Below, piece by piece: positions 1-10,236 of a stretch of DNA of 64,000 nucleotides; position 1 is the first letter of the stretch; every line of letters starts with the position of its first letter. The position numbers were made by a program, and so were the translations under genes. The notes beneath the pieces were generated by a model that did not search any database, was not told the DNA's origin, and saw only the letters and a list, made by a program, of their open reading frames with translations. This DNA is from Sphingomonas sp. (GTDB taxonomy: Bacteria; Pseudomonadota; Alphaproteobacteria; Sphingomonadales; Sphingomonadaceae), in NCBI RefSeq assembly GCF_003248515.1, contig NZ_QFOB01000006.1, forward strand, positions 248,001 to 312,000, read 5' to 3'.

Positions 1-564
<564 letters not shown>

Positions 565-643
565 AAAGCGCAGGCGTCCATCCGTCGTCTTCGGCTGGAT
601 CCACCTGAGGCGCGCGATATCGCCCGCCAAACCATCCGATCAG

Positions 644-678
644 AAAAGGCCGCTCACCATCCCGGTGGGCGGCCTTTT
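644..678 (+). terminator. Rho-independent terminator of metK
   Basis: AAAAGGCCGC at 644-653 pairs perfectly with GCGGCCTTTT at 669-678. The stem continues inward through a T-G wobble and CACC/GGTG to a 5-base loop. The downstream arm ends in TTTT and the upstream arm starts with AAAA, so it could act in both directions. Confidence 0.85.
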
Positions 679-843
679 CCGTGCCCGCTTCCCGCGCGCT
701 CCAGCCGCTGCAATGCGGCGTCCTGTTATCGGGTCGCCCCGGCATGATCTCCGCATGTCGGAATCCACTTGTCGTGCGGAGCACAGAGGATAAACTGCCC
801 GTCAGATCCGAAAACGGACAGGATTGATCGATGGAGAGCGATC

Positions 844-951
844 ATGGAGCATCTGGACCCGGTTTTCAGCGGTCTTCAATATAAGCTGCTCTTCGCGGCA
901 AGCGGCATTTCGTTCCTGCTATCCGCCACGATGATCTTTATCCTTCACTGA
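844..951 (+). CDS. Possible 35-aa membrane protein
   Basis: The short frame MEHLDPVFSGLQYKLLFAAS... ends in a hydrophobic helix (roughly residues 14-34). A purine-rich GGAGAGCG stretch sits just upstream of the ATG at 844. It lies between the metK terminator and the convergent MarR gene, overlapping the end of that gene by 7 bases. No family is recognised. The start fits its ribosome-binding site better than the ATG at 831, which is in another frame. It may be real because the hydrophobicity is coherent, but such short frames arise by chance. Confidence 0.35.
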   Translation: MEHLDPVFSGLQYKLLFAASGISFLLSATMIFILH

Positions 952-1454
952 TCTTCGGCAGATTTCTCACATTTTAAAGCCGCCCTCGCGCTCGCGAGAT
1001 CGCTCAGCCGCGCGTTGATCTTTCCCACCAGCGCCGCCAGCGTCGCTTTCTCGCCATCGTCCAGCGCCGTGAAGACATCCTCCACGAATCGACGCGCCTC
1101 CGGCTCCGCCTGCACGAGCGCGGCTTCCCCCTCGGCCGTCAGCTCGATCAGTTTCGCGCGACGATCGTCCGGCGATGCGCGCCGCGCGATCAGCCCCGCG
1201 CGCTCCAGCCCGTCCAGCGCCTCGGTCACGGTGCGCGGCGCATAGGCGAACGCCTCCGCGACATCGACGGAGCGTGTCGGCGCCGCATGCTTGATGAAGG
1301 CCAGCAGGCGAAAGCGCGCGAGCGAGACGCCCTGATCCTTCAGCACGCGATCCATCTCGAGCTGGGACTTCTGATAGAAATCCCGCAGCGCATTGACGAC
1401 CGCGGCGACCTCGCCCGTATAATTCAGCAAACCCATAATGAATGGTATTGCCAT
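945..1454 (-). CDS. MarR-family transcriptional regulator
   Basis: A 169-aa winged-helix regulator, probably a dimeric repressor of the divergent efflux operon. The family core is clear: a helix-turn-helix around SVDVAEAFAYAPRTVTEALD (about residues 63-82), followed by the wing with SPDDRRAKLIELTAEGEAAL, where the DRR...L.LT pattern is the MarR hallmark. The ATG at 1454 gives 169 aa with a weak GGGAAG ahead of it. A second ATG at 1436 (MGLLNYTG) would leave a 61-base intergenic space and has no obvious ribosome-binding site. Ligand unknown; by analogy with EmrR it may sense hydrophobic compounds or phenolics exported by the neighbouring pump. Confidence 0.88.
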   Translation of the reverse strand: MAIPFIMGLLNYTGEVAAVVNALRDFYQKSQLEMDRVLKDQGVSLARFRLLAFIKHAAPTRSVDVAEAFAYAPRTVTEALDGLERAGLIARRASPDDRRAKLIELTAEGEAALVQAEPEARRFVEDVFTALDDGEKATLAALVGKINARLSDLASARAALKCEKSAEDQ

Positions 1455-1497
1455 ATCTTCCCGGGAGGGGCAAGTGAGCCGCCAGAAGAGGTGGCAT
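1437..1497. promoter_or_regulatory. Divergent control region between marR and the efflux operon
   Basis: This short A+T-richer space separates the MarR gene (if it starts at 1436) from the membrane-fusion gene starting at 1498. It contains ATGGtattgCCAT at 1442-1454, an inverted repeat of four bases around five, inside AATGGTATTGCCATAT. A MarR dimer site is expected here; this repeat is the only candidate seen and is short. If the MarR start is at 1454 instead, the site overlaps its first codons. Confidence 0.4.
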
Positions 1498-2583
1498 ATG
1501 GCGACGATTCCCGGTTCGGATTCGGTGGAAGGGGCTGATCACAGGAATCGCCTGCTGAAGCGCGTGGTGACGATCATCGTGCTCGTCGTGCTCATCGGCG
1601 GTGGCGGCTGGCTGCTCTATCGCCAGCTCGTCGGCCGCTATTATGAGGAAACGAACGACGCCTATGTGCGGGGCGATAGCGTGACCGTCTCGTCCCGCGT
1701 GTCCGGCTATGTCGAGCAGCTCTTCGTGACGGACAATCAGGATGTCCGCGCGGGCGCGCCGCTGCTTCGGCTCGATGCGCGCGATTACAGCGCCCAGGTC
1801 GCCCAGTATAAGGCGCAGCAGGGCGTCGCCGCCGCCAATGCGGATAATATCCGCGCCACGATCAGCGAACAGGAAGCCGCCATCGCCCAGACGCGGGCCG
1901 AGCTGGACAGCGCGATCGCGACGCAGCGTTTCGCCGATGGCGAGGTCGCCCGCTACACTCCCCTTGCCGCCTCCGGCGCGGAAACGCGCGAGAAGCTGGC
2001 AAGCCTGCGCCGCCAGGCGGAGGAATCGCACGCCAAGGTCGCGCAGGGACGCGCCGCGCTGGTTTCGGCCGAGCGACGCGTCGCCTCGCTGCATGCCCAG
2101 ATCCGGCAGGCCGAAGCGCAGGGCGCATCCGCGCGCGCGCAATCATCGGCCGCCTCCGTCAATCTCAATTCCGCGCTGATCCGCGCCAGCATCGGCGGTC
2201 GCATCGGCGATCGATCGGTGCGCGTCGGCCAATATGTGCAGCCGGGCGTGCGGCTCATGTCGATCGTGCCGGTCGATGCGCTCTATGTGGTCGCCAATTT
2301 CAAGGAAACGCAGATCGGGGACATGCGCCCCGGCCAGCCCGCCGAAATCCGCGTGGATGCGTTGCCCGGCGTGGATCTGCACGGCCATATCGAGAGCATC
2401 TCGCCCGGCACCGGCGCCGAATTCTCCCTGCTGCCGCCGCAGAATGCGACGGGCAATTTCACCAAGATCGTCCAGCGCGTGCCCGTCCGCATCGCCGTCG
2501 ATGCCGCGCCCGATGTGCGCCGTCGCCTGATCGCGGGCCTGTCGGTCCACGTCACGGTCAACACGAAGGGCGACGCCCGGTGA
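1498..2583 (+). CDS. emrA: EmrA-like membrane fusion (HlyD family) protein
   Basis: Periplasmic adaptor linking the inner-membrane MFS pump to an outer-membrane channel. The ATG at 1498 follows AGAAGAGG. The 361-aa protein has one N-terminal membrane helix (about residues 25-45), then the biotinyl-lipoyl half-motif GDSVTVSSRVSGYVEQL, a long alanine- and glutamine-rich coiled-coil hairpin (about residues 105-215), the second lipoyl half (GGRIGDRSVRVGQYVQPG) and a beta-barrel. Its stop overlaps the next gene as GTGA, so the two are translationally coupled. An upstream in-frame ATG at 1438 would run through the operator region and is unlikely. Substrates cannot be read from sequence. Confidence 0.9.
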   Translation: MATIPGSDSVEGADHRNRLLKRVVTIIVLVVLIGGGGWLLYRQLVGRYYEETNDAYVRGDSVTVSSRVSGYVEQLFVTDNQDVRAGAPLLRLDARDYSAQVAQYKAQQGVAAANADNIRATISEQEAAIAQTRAELDSAIATQRFADGEVARYTPLAASGAETREKLASLRRQAEESHAKVAQGRAALVSAERRVASLHAQIRQAEAQGASARAQSSAASVNLNSALIRASIGGRIGDRSVRVGQYVQPGVRLMSIVPVDALYVVANFKETQIGDMRPGQPAEIRVDALPGVDLHGHIESISPGTGAEFSLLPPQNATGNFTKIVQRVPVRIAVDAAPDVRRRLIAGLSVHVTVNTKGDAR

Positions 2584-4166
2584 CCGATACGGCCAGCCCC
2601 GCCGACGAGGCCGGCGCGGAGCCCGCCCCGCTCGCCCCGCCGGCCAAAGCGGATTTCGGCGCGTGGCTGGCGGTGGCGGCCGGCACAATCGGGGCCTTCA
2701 TGGCCACGCTCGACATCTCGATCGTCAATTCGGCGCTGCCCACCATCCAGGGAGAAATCGGCGCGAGCGGCACCGAAGGCACCTGGATCGCCACCGCCTA
2801 TCTCGTGGCGGAGATCATCATGATCCCGCTCGCCGGCTGGCTGGAAAGGCTTTCGGGCCTGCGCGCCTTCCTGCTGACCATGGTCGGGGGTTTCACCCTC
2901 TTCTCCATGCTGTGCGGCGTTTCCACCTCATTGCCGATGATGATCGTCGGCCGCATCGGCCAGGGCTTTACCGGCGGCGCGCTCATTCCCACCGCGATGA
3001 CGATCATCGCCACGCGCCTCCCGCCGCATCAGCAGCCGATGGGCATCGCCGCCTTCGGGCTCACCGCCGTCACCGGGCCGGTCCTCGGCCCCGTCGTCGG
3101 CGGCTGGCTCGCGGAAAACGTCTCCTGGCACTATGCCTTCTTCATCAATCTGCCGATCGGCGTGCTGCTGTCATGCCTGCTTTTCTTCGGCCTGCCGCCC
3201 GTGCGCGCGCAATGGCATCTGCTGCGTCAGGCGGACTGGTTCGGCATTGCCGGGATCATCCTGTTCCTTGGCGGGCTCACCATTTTCCTGGAGGAGGGCG
3301 AGCGCGAGCAATGGTTCGAATCCAGTACGATCGTCGCGGTGTTCGCGATGTCGATGGTCGGCTTCGTATCGCTGATGATCGGGCAGATGCTGGCCGAGCG
3401 GCCCGTCCTGCGCCTTTCCCTGCTGCTCGATCGTCAGTTCGGCTCGGTCATCCTCATGGCGATGATCGTCGGCGCCGCCGTCTACGGCACGTCCTTCATC
3501 ATCCCCCAGTTCCTCTCGGCGATCGCGGGATATAATTCGCTCCAGTCGGGCCAGGTCGTGTTCCTCGCGGGGATACCGGCCGCGATGCTGATGCCATGCA
3601 TTCCATGGCTGATCCGCAGCGTGGATCTGCGGCTGCTCGTGATCACGGGGCTCAGCCTGCTCGCTTTGAGCTGCTGGCTGGAGACGGATCTCACCGCGCT
3701 TTCGACGGGAGATGTCTTCGCCGAATCCCAGCTCATCCGTGGCGCGGGGCAGACGCTGGCGATGATGTTCCTCAATCAAGCGGCGCTTTCCTCCGTGCCG
3801 ATCGAGCTTTCGCGCGACGCCGCCGGCCTTTTCAGCACCGCGCGCAATCTGGGCGGCAGCATCGCGCTGGCCGGCATATCGGTGGTGCAGGATCAGCGCA
3901 TGTGGTTCCACCAGCGCCGGCTGGAAGAGACGATATCCGCCAATTCGGTGATCGTGCAGGATTATATGAACGGGCAGGCCGCGTCGCTGGGCGGCATGCC
4001 GACGGCGTTTCGCGCCCTCTCCGGCACGATCCAGACGCAGGCGCTCACGCTCACCTATGTCGATATGTTCTGGATGCTCACGATCGGCGTGATCGTGGTG
4101 CTGCCGCTCACGCTCCTCCTCCGGCCGCTGCCCAAGCGCCGTCCTCTGGCCGAAATGGCGCACTGA
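2580..4166 (+). CDS. emrB: EmrB-like DHA2 drug:proton antiporter (MFS)
   Basis: A 528-aa inner-membrane transporter of the 14-helix DHA2 family, expected to export hydrophobic drugs with proton influx. The first helix holds the DHA2 hallmark TLDISIVNSALPTI. GTWIATAYLVAE and GRIGQGFTGGALIPTAM match helices 2 and 4, and the antiporter motif C region is GLTAVTGPVLGPVVGGWL. The start is a GTG inside the GTGA overlap with the emrA-like stop. The next gene, an outer-membrane channel, begins one base after the stop, giving a complete tripartite pump in one operon under the divergent MarR gene. Confidence 0.92.
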   Translation: MTDTASPADEAGAEPAPLAPPAKADFGAWLAVAAGTIGAFMATLDISIVNSALPTIQGEIGASGTEGTWIATAYLVAEIIMIPLAGWLERLSGLRAFLLTMVGGFTLFSMLCGVSTSLPMMIVGRIGQGFTGGALIPTAMTIIATRLPPHQQPMGIAAFGLTAVTGPVLGPVVGGWLAENVSWHYAFFINLPIGVLLSCLLFFGLPPVRAQWHLLRQADWFGIAGIILFLGGLTIFLEEGEREQWFESSTIVAVFAMSMVGFVSLMIGQMLAERPVLRLSLLLDRQFGSVILMAMIVGAAVYGTSFIIPQFLSAIAGYNSLQSGQVVFLAGIPAAMLMPCIPWLIRSVDLRLLVITGLSLLALSCWLETDLTALSTGDVFAESQLIRGAGQTLAMMFLNQAALSSVPIELSRDAAGLFSTARNLGGSIALAGISVVQDQRMWFHQRRLEETISANSVIVQDYMNGQAASLGGMPTAFRALSGTIQTQALTLTYVDMFWMLTIGVIVVLPLTLLLRPLPKRRPLAEMAH

Positions 4167-4167
4167 C

Positions 4168-5604
4168 ATGCAGATCCGCACCGTCCCGGCGCGCCACGCG
4201 CTCCTCTTCTCGCTGACGGCCCTGTCGTCGCTCGCCGGCTGCACGGTCGGCCCGGATTACCGGGGAGCGCCCTCGCTCGGCGCGGGTGCGCCGCCTCCGG
4301 CGTTCGTCCGCTCGGATGCCTCCGCCACAACGCCCGCTCCCGCCGGCCGCTGGTGGACGGCGCTGGGCGATGCAACACTGGACGCGCTAGAGGAGCGCGC
4401 GCTGGCGGCCAATGCCGATCTGGCGGCGGCCGAGGCACGGCTGCGCCAGGCCCGCGCCGCCCTCCGGGTGGAACGCGCCAATGGCCGCCCCTCCGCCAAT
4501 CTTCAGGGCACCTATCTTCACGCGCGCCTGCCGGGCGTGAATGTCGGGGAGGATGATGGCGGCGGCGGATCCAGCAGCGTCGATTTCTACAATCAAGGCT
4601 TCGATGCCAGTTGGGAACTGGATCTGTTCGGCGGAAAGCGCCGCTCCGTGGAAGCCGCGCGGGCCCAGGCGGAGGAAGCCGAGGCAAAGCGGGCCGATGC
4701 GCGCGTGAGCCTCACCGCCGAAGTCGCACAGGCCTATGTGAACCTGCGCGATCGCCAGCGCCGCATCGCGCTTGGCCGGCAATCGGTCGCGCTGGGCGAA
4801 CAGGCGCTGGCGCTCGGCCAGCAGCGGCTGGAGCGCGGCACCGCCACCCGCGCCGAGATCGAACAGATGCGCCAGCAGCTGGATGAAACGCGCGCGCAGC
4901 TCGTGCCGCTCGCCACGCAGCGCGATGCCTATCTGGACGAACTGGCCACCCTGCTCGCGCTCGCGCCCGGCGCGCTCGATGCGGAGCTGGCTGCGCCCGT
5001 CACGGCGCCGCTGCCCCCGGCCCAGGTCGCGATCGGCGATCCCGCGACGCTGCTGCGCAACCGCCCCGATATCCGCGCCGCCGAACGGGAGCTGGCGGCC
5101 CAGACGGCGAAGGTCGGCGTGGCGGAAGCAGCGCGCTTCCCAAAGGTCAGTTTCATGGGGATTTTCGGCCTAGGTGGCAGCGATGTTTCCGATCTGGTCG
5201 ATCCGGGCAGCCTCGCCGCCCTGCTCGCGCCGCGCATCAGCTGGAGCTTCCTCGATTTCGGGCGCAATCGCGCCAAGATCACGCAGGCGGAGGCCGTACG
5301 CGACGAGGCCGATGCCAAATATCGCGCCGCCGTATTGGCCGGCCTGCGCGATGCCGAAGGCGCGCTCGCCCGCTTCCGCGATCAGCGGCTGATCGTGGCC
5401 GATCGCGCACGCGCCTTCGCCGCCGCGCGCGCCTCCGCCGATCTCACCGCCCAGCGCGAGCGCGCCGGCACCGCCACGAAGATCGATCTGGCCGATGCCG
5501 AGCGCCGCCGCCTCACGGCCGAATCCAGCCTCGCCGGCGAGGAGGCCGCGCTCACCACGGCCTTCATCAGCGTGGAAAAGGCGCTTGGGCTGGGCTGGAT
5601 CTGA
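4168..5604 (+). CDS. Outer-membrane efflux lipoprotein, NodT/OprM type
   Basis: TolC-like outer-membrane channel of the NodT subfamily, 478 aa, completing the efflux pump of the two preceding genes. A signal peptide ends in a lipobox (SLAGC), so the mature protein starts with a lipidated cysteine, followed by TVGPDY as in nearly all NodT proteins. Two outer-membrane efflux repeats follow, rich in alanine, arginine and glutamate with long coiled-coil helices, and the RNRPDIRAAERELAAQTA motif marks the second repeat. The ATG lies one base after the emrB-like stop. Identity as an efflux channel is firm; substrate unknown. Confidence 0.93.
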   Translation: MQIRTVPARHALLFSLTALSSLAGCTVGPDYRGAPSLGAGAPPPAFVRSDASATTPAPAGRWWTALGDATLDALEERALAANADLAAAEARLRQARAALRVERANGRPSANLQGTYLHARLPGVNVGEDDGGGGSSSVDFYNQGFDASWELDLFGGKRRSVEAARAQAEEAEAKRADARVSLTAEVAQAYVNLRDRQRRIALGRQSVALGEQALALGQQRLERGTATRAEIEQMRQQLDETRAQLVPLATQRDAYLDELATLLALAPGALDAELAAPVTAPLPPAQVAIGDPATLLRNRPDIRAAERELAAQTAKVGVAEAARFPKVSFMGIFGLGGSDVSDLVDPGSLAALLAPRISWSFLDFGRNRAKITQAEAVRDEADAKYRAAVLAGLRDAEGALARFRDQRLIVADRARAFAAARASADLTAQRERAGTATKIDLADAERRRLTAESSLAGEEAALTTAFISVEKALGLGWI

Positions 5605-5657
5605 AACGGCCTTTCGATCGCGTCCCGATCCCGCGCCTGATGGCTGGTGCCCGATCA

Positions 5658-5678
5658 CCCTGCCGAACCCCGGCAGGG
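5658..5678 (+). terminator. Hairpin after the efflux operon
   Basis: CCCTGCCG pairs with CGGCAGGG across a 5-base loop, about 55 bases after the efflux channel stop. No run of T follows directly (the first TTTT is about 14 bases on), so it may be an inefficient terminator or only an RNA-end stabilising hairpin. Confidence 0.4.
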
Positions 5679-5776
5679 CGGCTCCGGTGGATTTTCGCCG
5701 AAATGTCCGGATGGCCGCGCTTCCCCGGCCGCCTTCCCTCGCCTAGGTTCGCGCATCCATCGCAAAGGATCGCCTC

Positions 5777-6394
5777 CTGTCCCAGTCGCCTGCCCCGCAG
5801 CCGCAAGAGCATCACTGGGCGGAAGATATCTATGCCATGGTCGTCGGCTGCGCGCTCGTCACCATCGGCCTGATGCTGTTGCAGGCGGGCCGGCTCGTCA
5901 CCGGCGGCGTCGCAGGCGTCGCGCTGCTGCTCCATTATGTGATCCCTCTGCCCGTGGGCCTGCTGCTGGCGATCGCCAACCTGCCCTTCCTGCTGCTGGC
6001 CGCGCGCACCATGGGGCGCGAATTCACGATCAAATCCTGCACGCTCAATCTCGCCCTGGCCGGTCTTTCCGCGATCGCTCCATCGATGATGACGATCGCG
6101 CGGGTGCATCCGGCCTTCGCCGCGCTGGTCGGCGGATCCACGATCGGCATGGGCGTCCTCGCTCTGGCACGCCATCAGGCCGGCGTCGGCGGCTTCGGCA
6201 TCGTCGCCCTGTGGCTCTATCGCTCACGCGGTCTGAATGCCGGCCGCACGCAGATGACGCTCGATGCGGGCGTGCTCGCGCTTTCGGCTCTGATCGTGCC
6301 GTGGGAGCGGCTTGGCTGGTCGATCCTGAGCGCCATCGCGCTCAACGGCGTGATGCTCGTCTGGCACCGGCCGGGGCGCTATACCGGATATTGA
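5777..6394 (+). CDS. YitT-family membrane protein, apparent CTG start
   Basis: An integral membrane protein of the YitT/DUF161 type, with about six helices and the family stretch GRLVTGGVAGVALLLHYVIP. Function is not established for the family. The first ATG in frame is at 5837, but family members carry an N-terminal tail ending in H-x-x-AEDIYA before helix 1. Exactly that (EHHWAEDIYA) is encoded just upstream of the ATG, in a frame open back to 5747. The only plausible initiator there is a CTG at 5777, seven bases after AAAGGA. I place the start there, giving 205 aa; the short form would be 185 aa. The gene is convergent with birA. Confidence 0.72.
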   Translation: MSQSPAPQPQEHHWAEDIYAMVVGCALVTIGLMLLQAGRLVTGGVAGVALLLHYVIPLPVGLLLAIANLPFLLLAARTMGREFTIKSCTLNLALAGLSAIAPSMMTIARVHPAFAALVGGSTIGMGVLALARHQAGVGGFGIVALWLYRSRGLNAGRTQMTLDAGVLALSALIVPWERLGWSILSAIALNGVMLVWHRPGRYTGY

Positions 6395-6446
6395 TCCCGC
6401 CCTTCGCCGGTAGAAGCGTTGGCATCAGGCCGCGACGCGGGCGCCT

Positions 6447-7151
6447 TCAGATCAGGAACACGTCTCCCGCGCGGATCGTCTCAACCGATCCGTCGGCCAG
6501 GCGCAGGCGCAACGCACCTTCCTCGTCCAGCCCGTCGAACAGTCCGTCGATCGTTCCATCAGGCCCTCGCGCCGAAAGCGCCGTGCCCGGGGGATGCGCC
6601 CGCTCCAGCCAGGCGGCCCGCAACGCCGCCAGCCCCTGCCCTCGCCATCGCCCCAGCCAGAGCGCAAATTCCCGCGCCAGATCCTCGAGGAAAAGCGCCA
6701 CGTCCGGCACCGCGCCCGAAAGCCCGGAAAGGCTCGCCGTTGCCCGGTCCAGCCCCTCAGGCGCCGCCGCCAGATTGACGCCGAAGCCCGCCACGATCGC
6801 ATCGCCATTGCGCTCCAGCAGCATGCCAGAAAGTTTGGCCCCGTCCGCCATCAGATCGTTCGGCCATTTGAGCCGCAGCCGGTCGGCCCCCGCGCCGGCC
6901 CAGACGGAAACGGCCGCATGCACGGCGACACCCGCCACCAATGCCAGCGTGGGCGCCCCCGGATCGCCCGGCTGCAGCCGCACCAAAGTGCTCGCGTAAA
7001 GATTGCCGGCCGGCGAGGCCCAGGCCCGGCCCAACCGCCCGCGCCCCTGCGTCTGCCGCTCGGCCCGCAGCCACGCCCCTTCCGGAAGCATGGCGGCGGC
7101 GGCAAGCAGATCCGCGTTGGTCGAGCCCGTCTCGGCGACGGTCCGGATCAT
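6447..7151 (-). CDS. birA: Biotin--[acetyl-CoA-carboxylase] ligase, no DNA-binding domain
   Basis: Activates biotin with ATP and attaches it to the carrier protein of biotin-dependent carboxylases. The 234-aa protein is only the catalytic plus C-terminal beta domain: ETGSTN at the start, the biotinyl-AMP loop GRGRLGRAW (about residues 36-44), KWPNDL (about 94-99) and GFGVNL. The N-terminal repressor helix-turn-helix of E. coli BirA is absent, so this is an enzyme and not an operon regulator. It starts four bases after the nuoN stop and is the last gene of the nuo transcript, an arrangement common in alphaproteobacteria. Confidence 0.93.
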   Translation of the reverse strand: MIRTVAETGSTNADLLAAAAMLPEGAWLRAERQTQGRGRLGRAWASPAGNLYASTLVRLQPGDPGAPTLALVAGVAVHAAVSVWAGAGADRLRLKWPNDLMADGAKLSGMLLERNGDAIVAGFGVNLAAAPEGLDRATASLSGLSGAVPDVALFLEDLAREFALWLGRWRGQGLAALRAAWLERAHPPGTALSARGPDGTIDGLFDGLDEEGALRLRLADGSVETIRAGDVFLI

Positions 7152-7155
7152 GCGA

Positions 7156-8594
<1,439 letters not shown>

Positions 8595-8595
<1 letters not shown>

Positions 8596-10121
8596 CAATG
8601 CGCCTCCCCGTGCGCTTCGGCAGGTTTGGCAGGAGCACCCATGGCCAGCTTGGAATCGCCGCCCTTCCAGGCGCGATCGGTGCGTGCGAGCACGACGCCG
8701 ACATCCTTGCGCATCGGTGCCATGAAGCTTTCGGGATAGACGCCCATCCAGATCGTCACCAGCGCCAGCGGCACCAGCAGCGCCAGTTCGCGCATCGAAA
8801 GATCGCTCATCGCGGCCACGTCCGGTTTGTCGAGCGGGCCATAGGCCACGCGACGATACAGATAGAGCATGTAGGCGGCACCCGTGATGATGCCCGTGGT
8901 CATGATGAAGGCCGCGATCGAGGAGGCCTCATAGGTGCCCATCATCGACAGGAATTCGCCGACGAAGTTGGAAAGGCCCGGCAGGCCGATCGAGGCCATC
9001 GTGAACAGCAGGAACAGCAGCGCATAGCGCGGCATGTTCGTCGAAACGCCACCATAGCGCGCGATCTCGCGGGTGTGCAGGCGATCATAGACGACGCCCA
9101 CGCACAGGAAGAGCGCGCCCGAAACGATGCCATGGCCCAGCATCACCATCAGCGCGCCTTCGATACCCTGCCGGTTGAAGGCGAACAGCCCGAAGGTGAC
9201 GAACGCCATGTGCGCGACGGAAGAATAGGCGATCAGCTTCTTCATGTCGCTCTGCACAAGCGCCACCAGCGAGGTGTAGACGATGCCGATGCTCGAAAGC
9301 GCCATCACCAGCCCGAACATCTGCACGGAGGCTTCCGGGAACATCGGCAGGGAGAAGCGGATGAAGCCATAGCCACCCATCTTCAACAGCACGCCCGCCA
9401 GAATGACGGAGCCGGCGGTCGGCGCCTGCACGTGCGCGTCGGGCAGCCAGGTGTGCACCGGCCACATCGGCATCTTCACGGCGAAGCTCGCGAAGAAGGC
9501 CAGGAACAGCCAAGTCTGTGCCTTCACCGGGAAATCGGTGTTCATCAGAACCGGGATGCTGCTGGTGTGCGCGAAATTCACCATCCACAGCATCGCGATC
9601 AGCATCAGCATCGAGCCGAGCAGCGTGTAGAGGAAGAATTTGTAGCTCGCGTAGATGCGATCCGCGCCCCCCCAGATGCCGATGATCAGATACATCGGGA
9701 TCAGGCCGGCTTCGAAGAAGATGTAGAACAGGAACAGGTCCTGCGCCATGAACACGCCGAGCATCAGCGCTTCGGTCAGCAGCAGCGCGGCCATATATTC
9801 CGGCACCCGCTTCTCGATCGCCTTCCAGCTCGAAAGCACGCAGATCGGCATCAGGAACACGGAAAGCTCGATCAGCATCAGCGCGATGCCGTCGATGCCC
9901 AGCGCCCAGCCGAAGCTGCCGAACAGGCCGATATTCTCCTGGAACTGCCACTGCGGGCCACCGATCTGGTAATTCGCCCACAGCAGGATGCCGAGCGCGA
10001 AATCCAGCAGGGTCGCGATCAGCGCGATCATTCGCGCCGCCTTCGCATCCGCGAACAGGCAGGCGATGGCCGCCGCCAGCGGCAGCGCGATCAGGATGGT
10101 AAGGATGGGAAGGCCGCTCAT
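8595..10121 (-). CDS. nuoM: NADH-quinone oxidoreductase subunit M
   Basis: Second antiporter-like membrane subunit, 508 aa. The proton-channel lysine region is clear in FAVKMPMWPVHTWLPDAHVQAP, and the second channel in QSDMKKLIAYSSVAHMAFV. The start MSGLPILT at 10121 matches the usual NuoM N-terminus. The frame is open further upstream, and an ATG at 10136 (MRGGGMSG) would add five residues. There are 115 bases between the nuoL stop and this start, the second-longest gap in the operon after nuoJ-nuoI, with no additional gene recognised. Confidence 0.94.
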
Positions 10122-10236
10122 GCCGCCACCCCGCATGTCCCGCTCGGGCGAGACCCCCTTTTCGCAACCGTCGGGTTCAAGATCATACCCTTGAGAATAA
10201 GCAGGCCCGCCGCGACGGGTCCGACAAAGGAAAGGC

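Noticed and set aside
10122..10236. A possible small gene between nuoL and nuoM
   Set aside because: The open frame there is only the upstream extension of nuoM; its translation is Arg/Gly/Pro-rich and unlike a NuoM N-terminus.
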